37,592 bases of DNA, from contig JAFYNQ010000060.1 in NCBI GenBank assembly GCA_017548065.1, positions 1-37,592 of the forward strand, written 5' to 3'. The stretch is from Oscillospiraceae bacterium (lineage in GTDB: Bacteria; Bacillota; Clostridia; Oscillospirales; Oscillospiraceae). Under the pieces are notes generated by a model. The model was not told the DNA's origin and did not search any database. It was given only the letters and a program-made list of their open reading frames with translations. A program made the position numbers and the translations under genes. This document shows, one piece after another, positions 7,085 through 15,006 of the stretch; position 1 is the first letter of the stretch; every line of letters starts with the position of its first letter.

Positions 7085-8814
7085 CCGTGGCGCTGGTGGG
7101 TAATCCCAATGTAGGAAAAAGCACACTGTTTAATGCTTTGACGGGATTGCGCCAGCACACCGGGAACTGGGCAGGCAAAACAGTGGGAACGGCAATGGGG
7201 AAGGTGAGAAAAGAGAATAAGACCTATTGCTTTGTTGACCTGCCCGGCACCTATACCCTCAACGGAAAAACGGAAGATGAGAAAATAACCGAAGCGTTTA
7301 TCCGGGAGGGGAACGCAGACAGAACGGTGATCGTTTGCGACGGCAGCTGTCTGTGCCGCAGCCTCATTTTGGCGTTGCAGGTGCTGCCGCTTGCGGCATC
7401 CCCGGTGCTTTGTATCAATCTTATGGATGAGGCGGAAAAACGTGGCATCCATGTGGACGGCAAAAAGCTGTCAAAGCTTTTGGGGATCCCGGTGGTTCTC
7501 ACCGGTGCAGACAACAAAGAGGGATTGCAAAGGCTGCTGGAAGCATTGCAACCCCCCACGGTCTGCCGTTATCGCCTTTCGGAGGGAGAGAATGAAATTG
7601 ATGGGGCAGAGCGGCTGTTTCGCAGTTGCTGCACCTATGGAGAGGATGGGGCGGAGACCTTTCGGCGAAAGGTGGATCGGCTGCTTGTCAGCCGCAGGTT
7701 CGGCGTGCCCTTTCTGTTGCTGATCTTGCTGGGTATCGTGTGGCTCACTGTGTGGGGCGCAAATTATCCCGGTATGCTGTTGGAAGCGCTGTTTGACGGT
7801 GTCTATCATTGGCTTACCTGCAGTCTTCAATTTTTGCCAACCTGGCTGCGTGGTTTTCTTCTGGACGGCGTTTACGGTACTTCTGCCCGTGTGATCTCTG
7901 TTATGCTGCCGCCCATGGCTATCTTCTTCCCACTGTTTACGGTACTGGAGGATATGGGATATCTTCCGAGAATGGCTTTTCTGCTGGATCCCGGCATGGC
8001 ACGTTGCGGCGGCTGCGGCAAGCAGGCGCTGACACTGTGTATGGGCTTGGGCTGCAATGCGGTGGGCGTTACCGGCTGCAGGATCATTGATTCTCCCCGT
8101 GAGCGTATGTGCGCCATCCTCACCAATAGCTTTGTGCCTTGCAACGGGCGGTTTCCCACGCTGATTTTGCTGGGAAGCCTTTTCTTTCCCGGTGCAGGTG
8201 CAGCTCTTGTGGTGGCGGCCTGCGTGGCTTTGGGGGTGGTGGGTGCAATGGCGGTCTCCGGGCTTTTGAACAAAACGGCGCTGAAAGAAAAGGAAAGCAC
8301 CTTTGTTATGGAGCTGCCGCCCTTCCGCCGCCCCCGGCTTGGGCAGATTTTGGTGCGGTCACTTTTGGATCGCACCCTTGGAATTACGTTACGGGCGTTA
8401 AAGGTGGCTGCGCCTGCCGGTGCGCTGCTGTGGCTTGCCGGCAATACGGGTCTGCTGCAGAAGCTGTCGGCGCTTTTGCAGCTACCGGGTGTGCTTCTTG
8501 GTATGAACGGCGCCCTTTTGATCGCTTTTGTGTTTTCTCTGCCTGCCAATGAACTGCTGATTCCCGTGCTTTTAATGGCGCTGACAGAGGTGGGCAGTAT
8601 TTATGCCGTTTCACCGGGCAGCGTGCTTACAGAGTACCTGACCTGGCAAAATGCGGTTTGTACCATGGTGTTTACTTTGTTTCACTGGCCTTGCGCCACG
8701 ACCCTTATGACGGTCTATCGGGAGACAAAATCAAAAAAGACCACAGCGGTGGCATTTTTGCTGCCGACCGCTGTGGGATGTATGCTTTGTTTTCTTTTAA
8801 ATTGGCTCTTCTGA
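7072..8814 (+). CDS. feoB: Ferrous iron transport protein B
   Basis: About 580 residues, compact for the family but complete. The N-terminal G domain has GNPNVGKS (G1), DLPGTY (G3) and NLMDEA (G4). The membrane part follows with LGCNAVGVTGCRIID and PCNGRFPTLI, which match the first Gate region with its conserved Cys, and the second Gate near the C-terminus (SLPANELLIPVLL). FeoB imports Fe2+ and is important to anaerobes. I chose GTG at 7072 because AGGGGG lies 8 bases upstream; an in-frame GTG at 7063 would touch that motif. The gene overlaps feoA at its start and the SSB-like gene at its end by 18 bases. Confidence 0.94.
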   Translation: MEELTVALVGNPNVGKSTLFNALTGLRQHTGNWAGKTVGTAMGKVRKENKTYCFVDLPGTYTLNGKTEDEKITEAFIREGNADRTVIVCDGSCLCRSLILALQVLPLAASPVLCINLMDEAEKRGIHVDGKKLSKLLGIPVVLTGADNKEGLQRLLEALQPPTVCRYRLSEGENEIDGAERLFRSCCTYGEDGAETFRRKVDRLLVSRRFGVPFLLLILLGIVWLTVWGANYPGMLLEALFDGVYHWLTCSLQFLPTWLRGFLLDGVYGTSARVISVMLPPMAIFFPLFTVLEDMGYLPRMAFLLDPGMARCGGCGKQALTLCMGLGCNAVGVTGCRIIDSPRERMCAILTNSFVPCNGRFPTLILLGSLFFPGAGAALVVAACVALGVVGAMAVSGLLNKTALKEKESTFVMELPPFRRPRLGQILVRSLLDRTLGITLRALKVAAPAGALLWLAGNTGLLQKLSALLQLPGVLLGMNGALLIAFVFSLPANELLIPVLLMALTEVGSIYAVSPGSVLTEYLTWQNAVCTMVFTLFHWPCATTLMTVYRETKSKKTTAVAFLLPTAVGCMLCFLLNWLF

Positions 8815-9408
8815 GATATCCGCAGTCAGAGCGGATATCTCATAGGCGGTGCGTTCTTCAGCGCCATGTTCTGTAAGCTTTGTGTAAATGCGGCTTTGCA
8901 GCCGTCCGCAGATGCGTATGCGGTCACGGATGTGGCAGGCAGCTACCTCCTGGGCAGTGCGCCCCCACAAAATGCAAGGAAGATAATCTGCCCGACGGAA
9001 GCCTCTTGGAACTGCCAGCATCACATCACAGATCTCCCGTCCCAGGGGTGTCCGACGGAAATTGGGTTCCCGACAAAGCGGTCCTTCGATCTCCACGTCG
9101 TTAATGGGTTCGCCGTCCTCTGCAGTAATGGCTGTGGCAAACACAAATATAAGCAGATGTCGCACACCGTCTGTGCGCTGATTGTGGGAGCGGATCTGCC
9201 CCTGAACAGTGATCATCTCGCCGCCGGAGGGATCAATGGCATCCATCAGGGCTTTTTCTGCAATCACCGGAAGCAGATCTACCGCCTGGGATAACCGGGG
9301 GACTTCCAGCAGGAAGCGGTAAAACTGCCGCCCGTGATTCTCGTGGGAAAACGTCGGCAGTCCTGCCAAAGTGCCCCTGAGTGTAATATTGTTAACCGAA
9401 TATTCCAT
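8797..9408 (-). CDS. Single-stranded DNA-binding-like protein with two OB-type repeats
   Basis: 203 residues. Two OB-like modules can be read: residues about 1-100 (NNITLRGTLAG, FYRFLLEVPRLS) and about 105-195 (NDVEIEGPLCREPNFR, DYLPCILWGRTAQEV, GRLQSRIYTK). The second resembles the core of bacterial SSB, including the W/GR strand and the GRLQSRxY strand. The acidic C-terminal DxDDIPF-type tail of housekeeping SSB is absent, so it probably does not recruit the same partners. This looks like an accessory SSB paralogue known among Clostridia, function unproven. GAGGTGG precedes the start. The 3' end overlaps the convergent feoB gene. Confidence 0.75.
   Translation of the reverse strand: MEYSVNNITLRGTLAGLPTFSHENHGRQFYRFLLEVPRLSQAVDLLPVIAEKALMDAIDPSGGEMITVQGQIRSHNQRTDGVRHLLIFVFATAITAEDGEPINDVEIEGPLCREPNFRRTPLGREICDVMLAVPRGFRRADYLPCILWGRTAQEVAACHIRDRIRICGRLQSRIYTKLTEHGAEERTAYEISALTADISEEPI
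8812..8842. terminator. Coding hairpin at the feoB/SSB-like convergent overlap
   Basis: A perfect 12-bp stem TGAGATATCCGC/GCGGATATCTCA with a 7-base loop, starting in the feoB stop codon and lying inside the last codons of the minus-strand gene. It has no good T-run on either side, so it may be an RNA 3'-end stabiliser rather than a classic terminator. Confidence 0.55.
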
Positions 9409-9461
9409 AGTACCACCTCAAATACAGATGTATGGAACATTCTATGCTTCCCGATGGGAAA

Positions 9462-9498
9462 GAGAACAAAAAACGGGAGACCGGCAAGTCTCCCGTTT
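9462..9498 (-). terminator. Intrinsic terminator after the zinc peptidase gene
   Basis: Minus-strand stem AAACGGGAGA/TCTCCCGTTT with an 8-base loop followed by TTTGTTC. It lies directly after the stop codon at 9507 and ends the TIGR04255-zinc peptidase unit. Confidence 0.85.
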
Positions 9499-9506
9499 TG
9501 TCTTGT

Positions 9507-10223
9507 TCAGTCGTCTCTGCGCCGTCCGCCAAACAGCAGGATCAGTCGCAGCAGCTGGGCGAGGGCGGTGGCAGTGGCAGCCACGTAGGTCATGGCAGCA
9601 GCTGTCAGTGTTTTTCTTGCGCCTCGTTGCTCACTGTCTGTAAGAAGCTCGCAGCTTTCAATGGCATTCATGGCTCTGCGGCTGGCATTGAATTCCACGG
9701 GAAGGGTCACCAGCTGGAAAACAAGGGACAGACCAAAGCAGGCGATGCCGAGATATACAAAGGTGAAGGAAAGGTTGCTGAAATACTCCAGGATCAGTCC
9801 CAGAAGGATCAGCGGCATGGCAAGCTTGGAGCCGATGTTGGTAATGGGAATGATGGCAGCACGCAGCTTGATAGGTGCATAGTTCTTGGCATACTGCACA
9901 GCGTGACCTGCCTCATGGCAGGCAACACCGATGGCGGCGGTGGAGGTGCTGCCGTAAACGCTGTCGGAAAGACGGATCACATTGGTAGTGGGGTCGTAAT
10001 GATCCGTAAGGCTTCCGGATACACGCTCAATGCGCACGCCGGTGACACCGTTTGCCTGCAGAACTCTTTGGGCAGCTTCTGCGCCGGTAATATTGCGGCT
10101 GGAAAACTGACGGGAATACTTGTTAAAGGTGTTTTTGACACTGGCGCTGGCAAGCAGAGAGAGGATGATGCAGGGCAGCACCAAAATCACGTACGTCCAG
10201 TCAAAACCGTAGTAGTAAGGCAT
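9507..10223 (-). CDS. YugP-type membrane zinc metallopeptidase (Zn_peptidase_2)
   Basis: 238 residues. An N-terminal span (about 10-27) leads to a soluble segment with ITGAEAAQRVL and then the zinc motif HEAGH (in ACHEAGHAVQYA, near residue 103). Further spans follow at about 123-142, 150-175 and 215-232. This matches the YugP/DUF-type neutral zinc metallopeptidase family, whose substrates are unknown. AAGGAGG is 7 bases before the ATG. It starts 11 bases after the TIGR04255 gene, so they share a transcript. Confidence 0.9.
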   Translation of the reverse strand: MPYYYGFDWTYVILVLPCIILSLLASASVKNTFNKYSRQFSSRNITGAEAAQRVLQANGVTGVRIERVSGSLTDHYDPTTNVIRLSDSVYGSTSTAAIGVACHEAGHAVQYAKNYAPIKLRAAIIPITNIGSKLAMPLILLGLILEYFSNLSFTFVYLGIACFGLSLVFQLVTLPVEFNASRRAMNAIESCELLTDSEQRGARKTLTAAAMTYVAATATALAQLLRLILLFGGRRRDD

Positions 10224-10234
10224 AGGCTTCCTCC

Positions 10235-11023
10235 TTAATCAGTATCCTCCGGCTCCATCGCTTCGTGAAGTCGGTCGGTAATGGCATCCCGGAAAACGGG
10301 GTAAGACTGCGCATGGATGGTCTCCAGTGCGCCTGCGGCATGGTTGAGAGGAATATTGCCGCCCATAAACAGATCCATATCCAGGATGAACTTGGGTTCC
10401 GGGTCTGCCTGCCCGTTTCGTTTCACAAGACCGGGACCTGCATGAAGCTTCATGCGGCAGCCGCCGGGGATGGCAAGCTCTGCATCCACACCGCTTCGGG
10501 TGGCATCGTGCTCCCGGATCTCCTCGTTGCACAAAATGCCGAGATAAGGCGCAGTGAAAAGTTCACGGTAGGGGATACCCTCCAGGTCCAGCGCCTTTCG
10601 GGAGAAGAAATTCATATACCGCAGACCGATGCGCTCAAAGTAGGCAGGCTTGTAAACACGGATCAGCGCCGCCAAGGGAAGGTCAAGCTTCTTGGCAAAG
10701 GTCTCCCAGTTTTTGTAGTTGGTGCAGGTCAGTGACAGAAAGGTATTTGTCAGATTGACTCTCCAGGTGCCATCCTGGGAAACAAACTGATAATTCACTG
10801 TGGGCTGCCCGTTTTCCAGACGAAGGTCGCCGGGGGTGCCGGTGATCTTGGGGGCAGCGGCATCGTTGCGTACACTGTAGCGGGGATATTCGCCCCGAAT
10901 GACCTCCTGGAAATCCACCGGCGGCTTTGCGCCAATGGAGAGGATCTCAGGGAAGCGAAGCTGACAGACGACCTCTGCCAGCTGATTGTTTTCATAAATG
11001 CATCTTTTTTCTCTGGAGAACAT
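10235..11023 (-). CDS. TIGR04255 family protein
   Basis: 262 residues. The start at 11023 (MFSREKR) is preceded by GAGGGA; a TTG 12 bases further upstream is in frame but poorly placed. The N-terminal NNQLAEVVCQLRFPEI fits the opening motif of TIGR04255, a sporadically distributed bacterial family without known function. Other family-like parts are NYQFVSQDGTWRVNLT and YFERIGLRYMNFF. No membrane segment or catalytic motif is visible. Family members are often reported in isolated genomic settings; here it sits in a two-gene unit with a membrane zinc peptidase. Confidence 0.75.
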   Translation of the reverse strand: MFSREKRCIYENNQLAEVVCQLRFPEILSIGAKPPVDFQEVIRGEYPRYSVRNDAAAPKITGTPGDLRLENGQPTVNYQFVSQDGTWRVNLTNTFLSLTCTNYKNWETFAKKLDLPLAALIRVYKPAYFERIGLRYMNFFSRKALDLEGIPYRELFTAPYLGILCNEEIREHDATRSGVDAELAIPGGCRMKLHAGPGLVKRNGQADPEPKFILDMDLFMGGNIPLNHAAGALETIHAQSYPVFRDAITDRLHEAMEPEDTD

Positions 11024-11053
11024 AGTATCCCTCAATTCCTGCGATTTACTATA

Positions 11054-11081
11054 ATTATACCTTGAAATCAGGAAAATGCAA
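11054..11081 (-). promoter_or_regulatory. Promoter of the TIGR04255-zinc peptidase unit
   Basis: On the minus strand TTGCAT (11081-11076), a 16-base spacer and TATAAT (11059-11054), about 30 bases before the start codon. Confidence 0.7.
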
Positions 11082-11106
11082 GTGATATCCCCATGCTTAT
11101 AAAAAC

Positions 11107-11135
11107 TTTACATTTTCCTCCGGGGATTGTATAAT
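11107..11135 (+). promoter_or_regulatory. Promoter of the PAP2-hydrolase-dut unit
   Basis: TTTACA at 11107-11112, a 17-base spacer and TATAAT at 11130-11135. AAAAGGAGGT follows 5 bases later, so the leader is very short (about 15 bases). Confidence 0.82.
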
Positions 11136-11155
11136 AGTACAAAAGGAGGTAGCTT

Positions 11156-12070
11156 ATGGAATTTTTGTATTTTCTTGAAAAACTCCGCATGCCGGGACTC
11201 AATGAGTTTATGCTGCTGATCACCCAGTTGGGTGAGGAGACAGCCTTCCTGGTGGTAGCACTGATCTTGTTTTGGTGCGTGGATAAGTACAAAGGCTATT
11301 ATATTCTGTCCGTGGGCTTTATCGGCACATTGGCAAACCAGTTTATGAAGCTGTGGTTCCGTATTCCCAGACCCTGGGTGCTGGATGAGAATTTTACCAT
11401 TTTGGAGCAGGCAAGGGAAGCAGCCTCCGGCTATAGCTTCCCCAGTGGGCACACCCAAAGCTCCATAGGTACTTTCGGTGGCATTGCCATGACAGCCAAA
11501 AACCGTTGGGTGCGCATTGCAGCCATCGTGATCGCTGTGCTTGTGCCTTTCTCCCGTATGTATATCGGTGTCCATACACCTTTGGATGTGCTGGTTGCAG
11601 TGGCAATGGCAGTGGTTCTGCTGCTGGTGCTGAAGCCGCTTGTGCTGGGCAATCGGGAAAAGACCATGCCCTGGCTGCTGGGTGTGATGACAGTGATGGC
11701 TGTGGCATTCCTTTGTTTTGTCAGCTTCTGGAATTTCCCTGCGGATATTGACGAACACAATCTGCAGTCCGGCTTTAAAAATGCCTACACGCTGCTGGGT
11801 GCGCTACTTGGTCTCCTGGTGGTGTATATTGTGGATGAAAAGTGGTTAAATTTCCAAACAGAAGCGGTTTGGTGGGCGCAGATATTGAAGGTTGCAGGCG
11901 GCTTGGCGGCAGTGCTGGTAGTAAAGAGCGGACTAAAGACACCGCTGAATGCGCTGTTCGGGGAATACCCCGGTAGAGCAGTTCGTTACGGACTGATCGT
12001 GTTGGTTGCCGGTATCCTTTGGCCCTTGACATTCCGCTGGTTTTCCGGGCTCGGAAAGAAAAAGGAGTAA
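11156..12070 (+). CDS. PAP2-family membrane phosphatase
   Basis: 304 residues with about eight hydrophobic spans. All three phosphatase motifs are present: KLWFRIPRP (C1), SGYSFPSGH (C2) and SRMYIGVHTPLDV (C3), with the catalytic His residues in C2 and C3. The enzymes dephosphorylate lipid pyrophosphates or phosphatidic acid at the outer membrane face, for example undecaprenyl pyrophosphate recycling. The C-terminal third adds spans beyond the core domain (from about residue 170). Start choice is clear from AAAGGAGGT. First gene of a three-gene unit with close spacing. Confidence 0.9.
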   Translation: MEFLYFLEKLRMPGLNEFMLLITQLGEETAFLVVALILFWCVDKYKGYYILSVGFIGTLANQFMKLWFRIPRPWVLDENFTILEQAREAASGYSFPSGHTQSSIGTFGGIAMTAKNRWVRIAAIVIAVLVPFSRMYIGVHTPLDVLVAVAMAVVLLLVLKPLVLGNREKTMPWLLGVMTVMAVAFLCFVSFWNFPADIDEHNLQSGFKNAYTLLGALLGLLVVYIVDEKWLNFQTEAVWWAQILKVAGGLAAVLVVKSGLKTPLNALFGEYPGRAVRYGLIVLVAGILWPLTFRWFSGLGKKKE

Positions 12071-12076
12071 TGCGCA

Positions 12077-13024
12077 TTGATCATCCTGCCGGTATTATTT
12101 GGCCTTTTGCTTCTGCTACTGTGCAGTGGCGGCTATATGTTTATTAACGCTTGCCTTCGCCGGAAGGAGCTTCCCTGGTTTGAAAAAGAGGAGCTGGCAA
12201 AAACGCCCTACGGAAGATACTATGAAACGATCCTGGATGCAGACCGCTGGCTTCGTGACAATGATGCAAAAGATCTGTGGATTGAAAGCTATGACGGACT
12301 GAAGCTTCATGGCCATTGGGTGGCAGCAAAGAACCCGGTGGGAACGGTGCTGCTGGTTCATGGTTATCGCAGTACAAAGCTGGTGGATTTCGGTGTTGCC
12401 TTTGATTATTACCACCAAAGGGGCTTGAATCTGCTGATCCCCGACCAGCGCTGCCACGGAAAAAGTGAGGGCAGATATATCACCTTCGGTGTAAAAGAAT
12501 CCCGGGATATGCTGTCCTGGATCAAATACCACAACAGCACCTTCGGCGCATGCCCGGTGCTGATGAGCGGTATGTCTATGGGTGCATCCACGGTGATGTT
12601 TGCCGCCAATGAAAAGCTTCCTCCCAATGTGTGCGGCATCATTGCCGATTGTGGCTTTACATCCCCAAAGGATATTTTGTCCGCCGTGTTCAAAGCCAAG
12701 ACCTACCTGCCGGCTGCGCCTACGGTGTGGGCAGCGGACTTGTTTGCACGGCTGTTTGCCGGCTTCTCCCTGACGGAGAAAACTGCGGAAGATAGCCTTT
12801 CTCACAGTCGTCTGCCGGTGCTGCTGATCCACGGAACTGCAGACAGATTTGTACCCTGCGAAATGACAAAAAGAAGCTTCGCCGCTTGCACAGCTCCCAA
12901 AAAGCTGCTGCTGGTGGAGGGCGCAGGACACGGTGTCAGCTTTCTGAAGGATCATGAACGCTATACAGCCTATGTTGAAGAATTTTTGAAAGAAACCATA
13001 GAAAAGAAAGAGGGAAACCCATGA
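12077..13024 (+). CDS. Alpha/beta hydrolase with N-terminal membrane anchor
   Basis: 315 residues, TTG start 10 bases after GGAG and 6 bases after the PAP2 stop. An ATG at 12070 is in another frame. An N-terminal hydrophobic segment (about 2-25) anchors the protein. The hydrolase fold follows: VLLVHGYRS (oxyanion region), the nucleophile elbow GMSMGAS, Asp in HGTADRFVP and His in GAGHGVS complete a catalytic triad. The DQRCHGKSEG segment matches the BAAT/serine aminopeptidase-like group of esterases. Substrate unknown. Its stop overlaps the dut start (ATGA). Confidence 0.87.
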   Translation: MIILPVLFGLLLLLLCSGGYMFINACLRRKELPWFEKEELAKTPYGRYYETILDADRWLRDNDAKDLWIESYDGLKLHGHWVAAKNPVGTVLLVHGYRSTKLVDFGVAFDYYHQRGLNLLIPDQRCHGKSEGRYITFGVKESRDMLSWIKYHNSTFGACPVLMSGMSMGASTVMFAANEKLPPNVCGIIADCGFTSPKDILSAVFKAKTYLPAAPTVWAADLFARLFAGFSLTEKTAEDSLSHSRLPVLLIHGTADRFVPCEMTKRSFAACTAPKKLLLVEGAGHGVSFLKDHERYTAYVEEFLKETIEKKEGNP

Positions 13025-13458
13025 GTACCATTCGTGTAAAGAAATTAAATGAAAATGCAATTCTCCCCACCTACGGCTCTGCAGAGGCGGCCGGCGCTGA
13101 TCTGTATGCCTGCATGGAGGAGACGGTAACTGTGCAGCCCGGTGAGGTGGCGTGGATCTCCACCGGTATCGCACTGGAAGTTCCCAAGGGCTGCGCAGGT
13201 CTGATTTATGCGCGCAGCAGCCTTGGCGCAAAGCGTGGCCTTGCGCCTGCCAATAAAGTAGGCGTTATTGACAGCGACTACCGTGGCGAGGTGAAGGTGG
13301 TGCTGCTGAACCACAGCAACATTCCCCAGTCTGTTGCCCCCGGCGAGCGTATCGCCCAGCTGGTGATCACCCCGGTACTGACCCCTGCCTACGAAGAAGT
13401 GGAAGACCTTACCGACACAACAAGAGGTGCCGGCGGCTTCGGTTCTACCGGCAAATAA
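13021..13458 (+). CDS. dut: dUTP diphosphatase
   Basis: 145 residues, the usual trimeric dUTPase length. The conserved motifs run in order: AGADLYA (I), YARSSLG (II), GVIDSDYRGEVKV (III, with the catalytic Asp), GERIAQLVI (IV) and RGAGGFGSTG (V). The enzyme hydrolyses dUTP to dUMP and pyrophosphate, keeping uracil out of DNA and feeding dTMP synthesis. ATG overlaps the hydrolase stop by four bases, giving translational coupling. A strong terminator follows. Confidence 0.97.
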   Translation: MSTIRVKKLNENAILPTYGSAEAAGADLYACMEETVTVQPGEVAWISTGIALEVPKGCAGLIYARSSLGAKRGLAPANKVGVIDSDYRGEVKVVLLNHSNIPQSVAPGERIAQLVITPVLTPAYEEVEDLTDTTRGAGGFGSTGK

Positions 13459-13468
13459 GACATAAAAA

Positions 13469-13499
13469 ACAAGGCTTGCTGTTTTTCGGCAAGCCTTGT
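13469..13499. terminator. Bidirectional terminator between dut and the lipoprotein gene
   Basis: Perfect 11-bp stem ACAAGGCTTGC/GCAAGCCTTGT with a 9-base loop. The plus side is followed by GTGTTTTATTT and the minus side by TTTTTATG, so it serves both convergent genes. Confidence 0.88.
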
Positions 13500-13504
13500 G
13501 TGTT

Positions 13505-14674
13505 TTATTTGGTCAGGAGCAGCTCTTTTGCTTCGCCGTTTGCTGTGTAGGTGAGGCGCAGAGCGCATTCAGGATCGTCGGTGGCGGCCTGGATCATAAT
13601 GGCATCACCGGGGGTCAGGGTGGAACAGCCGAGAACGGTATGCTCGGGAATAAATTTGCCGTTGAAGCTGGAGATGCTGCCCACCTCCAGGCGTACATCG
13701 TAGGCCACAGCGTAGGTGTAAACGATGGTCTGCTTTGCGTTCTCGTCCAGGACGATTTCTGTAAACTGCGTGAAATCAGTCAGCTTGTCAGGATCAAAAT
13801 CCGCAACGGTCAGACTGTCGGACAGCGTATCACGCTCGGGAGGGAAGTACTCGTCTTTCAAAACACCTACAAGCTTGTTGTAGGGGATCTCTGCAACGAT
13901 CGTACCTGCTGCAAAAGGTCCGATTTCGTAAGGGGAGAAGAAGCAGCAAAGACCGTCAACGGAGAAATACCAGTCGGTATGATTCTGCAGACCCTGGGAG
14001 AAAATATTTTTGACAGTGTCAGCGTAGTCGGGGAAGAGGTCGGACTTGGCCTCGTAATTTTCCAGTGCCTCCAGCACCAGCTGGCAGACCTGGTCGGCGG
14101 TAACACCGTCCTGGAGAATATCCTTCCAGGCAAGGGTATTGCCGGTGAGCAGATCATAAGATACTGCAGTGGAAGCCTGGCTGCCGTGGGCGCCGCCCTC
14201 GTAGGCAACGAAGCTGCCGAAGAGACTCAGAACACCCAGGTCAATACGCATGGGCGCATACACAGTGGAGCAAATGTAGGGGTCGGACATTGCTGTGCCC
14301 TGGCTGTAAGCCTTCTGGGCGGCAGCAAACAGAGAATCAGCGGTGTCGTGGTGGTCGGTTCTGTTCAGGAAATCCACGATGACCTTGTCAGCAACCTCGG
14401 GGTCAGGCACGGTGAGTGTGATGTTCTGATACACATAGGAGAGCAGCACAGTGCCGTCCTCGGCTGTCTTTTCTTCTGTGATCACCGGCATGACAATGGC
14501 GGCCATAGGTTGTTGCTCACCGGTAATTTCCGGGGTCGTCTCCGTCGGTTCTGTGGCCTGGGTAGGGACGGTGGTTTCGGTGGGAACAGTGGTGGGTTCT
14601 GCTGCAGTCTGCTTGCAGCCCACAAGGGAGAACACCAGCAAAAGCGCCAGCGCAAAGGTCAAATAACGTTTCAT
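13505..14674 (-). CDS. Secreted lipoprotein of the DUF3298/DUF4163 (RsiV-like) type
   Basis: 389 residues from ATG 14674, which has AAAGGAGG 9 bases upstream. A lipoprotein signal ends in LVGC (Cys20). A Thr/Pro/Glu linker of about 40 residues follows, then a globular part: VLLSYVYQNITLTVPDPEVADKV in two pieces, GSFVAYEGGAHGSQASTAVSYDLLTGN, and a C-terminal section with YFSVDGLCCFFSPYEIGPFAAG. The EGGAHG and FSPYEIGPFAAG segments are the signature of DUF3298 domains, found in RsiV-type anti-sigma factors and lysozyme-binding proteins. No sigma-factor gene is adjacent, so it is more likely a standalone surface protein. Confidence 0.8.
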   Translation of the reverse strand: MKRYLTFALALLLVFSLVGCKQTAAEPTTVPTETTVPTQATEPTETTPEITGEQQPMAAIVMPVITEEKTAEDGTVLLSYVYQNITLTVPDPEVADKVIVDFLNRTDHHDTADSLFAAAQKAYSQGTAMSDPYICSTVYAPMRIDLGVLSLFGSFVAYEGGAHGSQASTAVSYDLLTGNTLAWKDILQDGVTADQVCQLVLEALENYEAKSDLFPDYADTVKNIFSQGLQNHTDWYFSVDGLCCFFSPYEIGPFAAGTIVAEIPYNKLVGVLKDEYFPPERDTLSDSLTVADFDPDKLTDFTQFTEIVLDENAKQTIVYTYAVAYDVRLEVGSISSFNGKFIPEHTVLGCSTLTPGDAIMIQAATDDPECALRLTYTANGEAKELLLTK

Positions 14675-14705
14675 AATAAAACCTCCTTTGGGTTTGGTCG
14701 TATTT

Positions 14706-14734
14706 AGTATATCATACCTGGCGCAAGAATGCAA
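14706..14734 (-). promoter_or_regulatory. Promoter of the lipoprotein gene
   Basis: On the minus strand TTGCAT (14734-14729), a 17-base spacer and TATACT (14711-14706). It is back to back with the T-box promoter at 14763. Confidence 0.72.
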
Positions 14735-14762
14735 TGAATTTTGATTTCCTGCCCTGTAAGTC

Positions 14763-14792
14763 TTGACAAAGACGGTGGAAAAATGGTAAAAT
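14763..14792 (+). promoter_or_regulatory. Promoter of the T-box/cysS operon
   Basis: TTGACA at 14763-14768, an 18-base spacer and TAAAAT at 14787-14792. Transcription would start near 14800, at the 5' edge of the T-box leader. Confidence 0.8.
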
Positions 14793-14799
14793 ACAAACA

Positions 14800-14992
14800 A
14801 TCAAATATCACTGTGAACGGAAAGAGTAATGCTTTTTATCCTCCAGAGAGTCTGGGTCATCGGCTGCAAGCCCGGGCGGTGTCGAAGCAGGAAAGTGCGT
14901 CCGGGAGTGAATTTATTTTGAGTGATAAATGAGAGTGGAACCGCGAGTTGTATGACCCGCCTCTTGTGCTACGGCATAAGAGGCGTTTTTTA
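14800..14992 (+). ncRNA. T-box riboswitch (cysteine-tRNA responsive)
   Basis: The leader holds the stem I elements CCAGAGAG and GGCTGCAAG, a probable specifier codon TGC (14896-14898, Cys) in GAAAGTGCGTCC, and the T-box core AGAGTGGAACCGCG at 14932-14945. In this core TGGA would pair with UCCA, matching the U73 discriminator base of tRNA-Cys. An intrinsic terminator, CGCCTCTTGTGC/GCATAAGAGGCG with loop TACG and T6, lies at 14958-14991. Uncharged tRNA-Cys should stabilise the antiterminator and allow reading into cysS. Specifier placement is by eye; the class call is firm. Confidence 0.93.
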
Positions 14993-15006
14993 ATGGAGGA
15001 TTTTTT

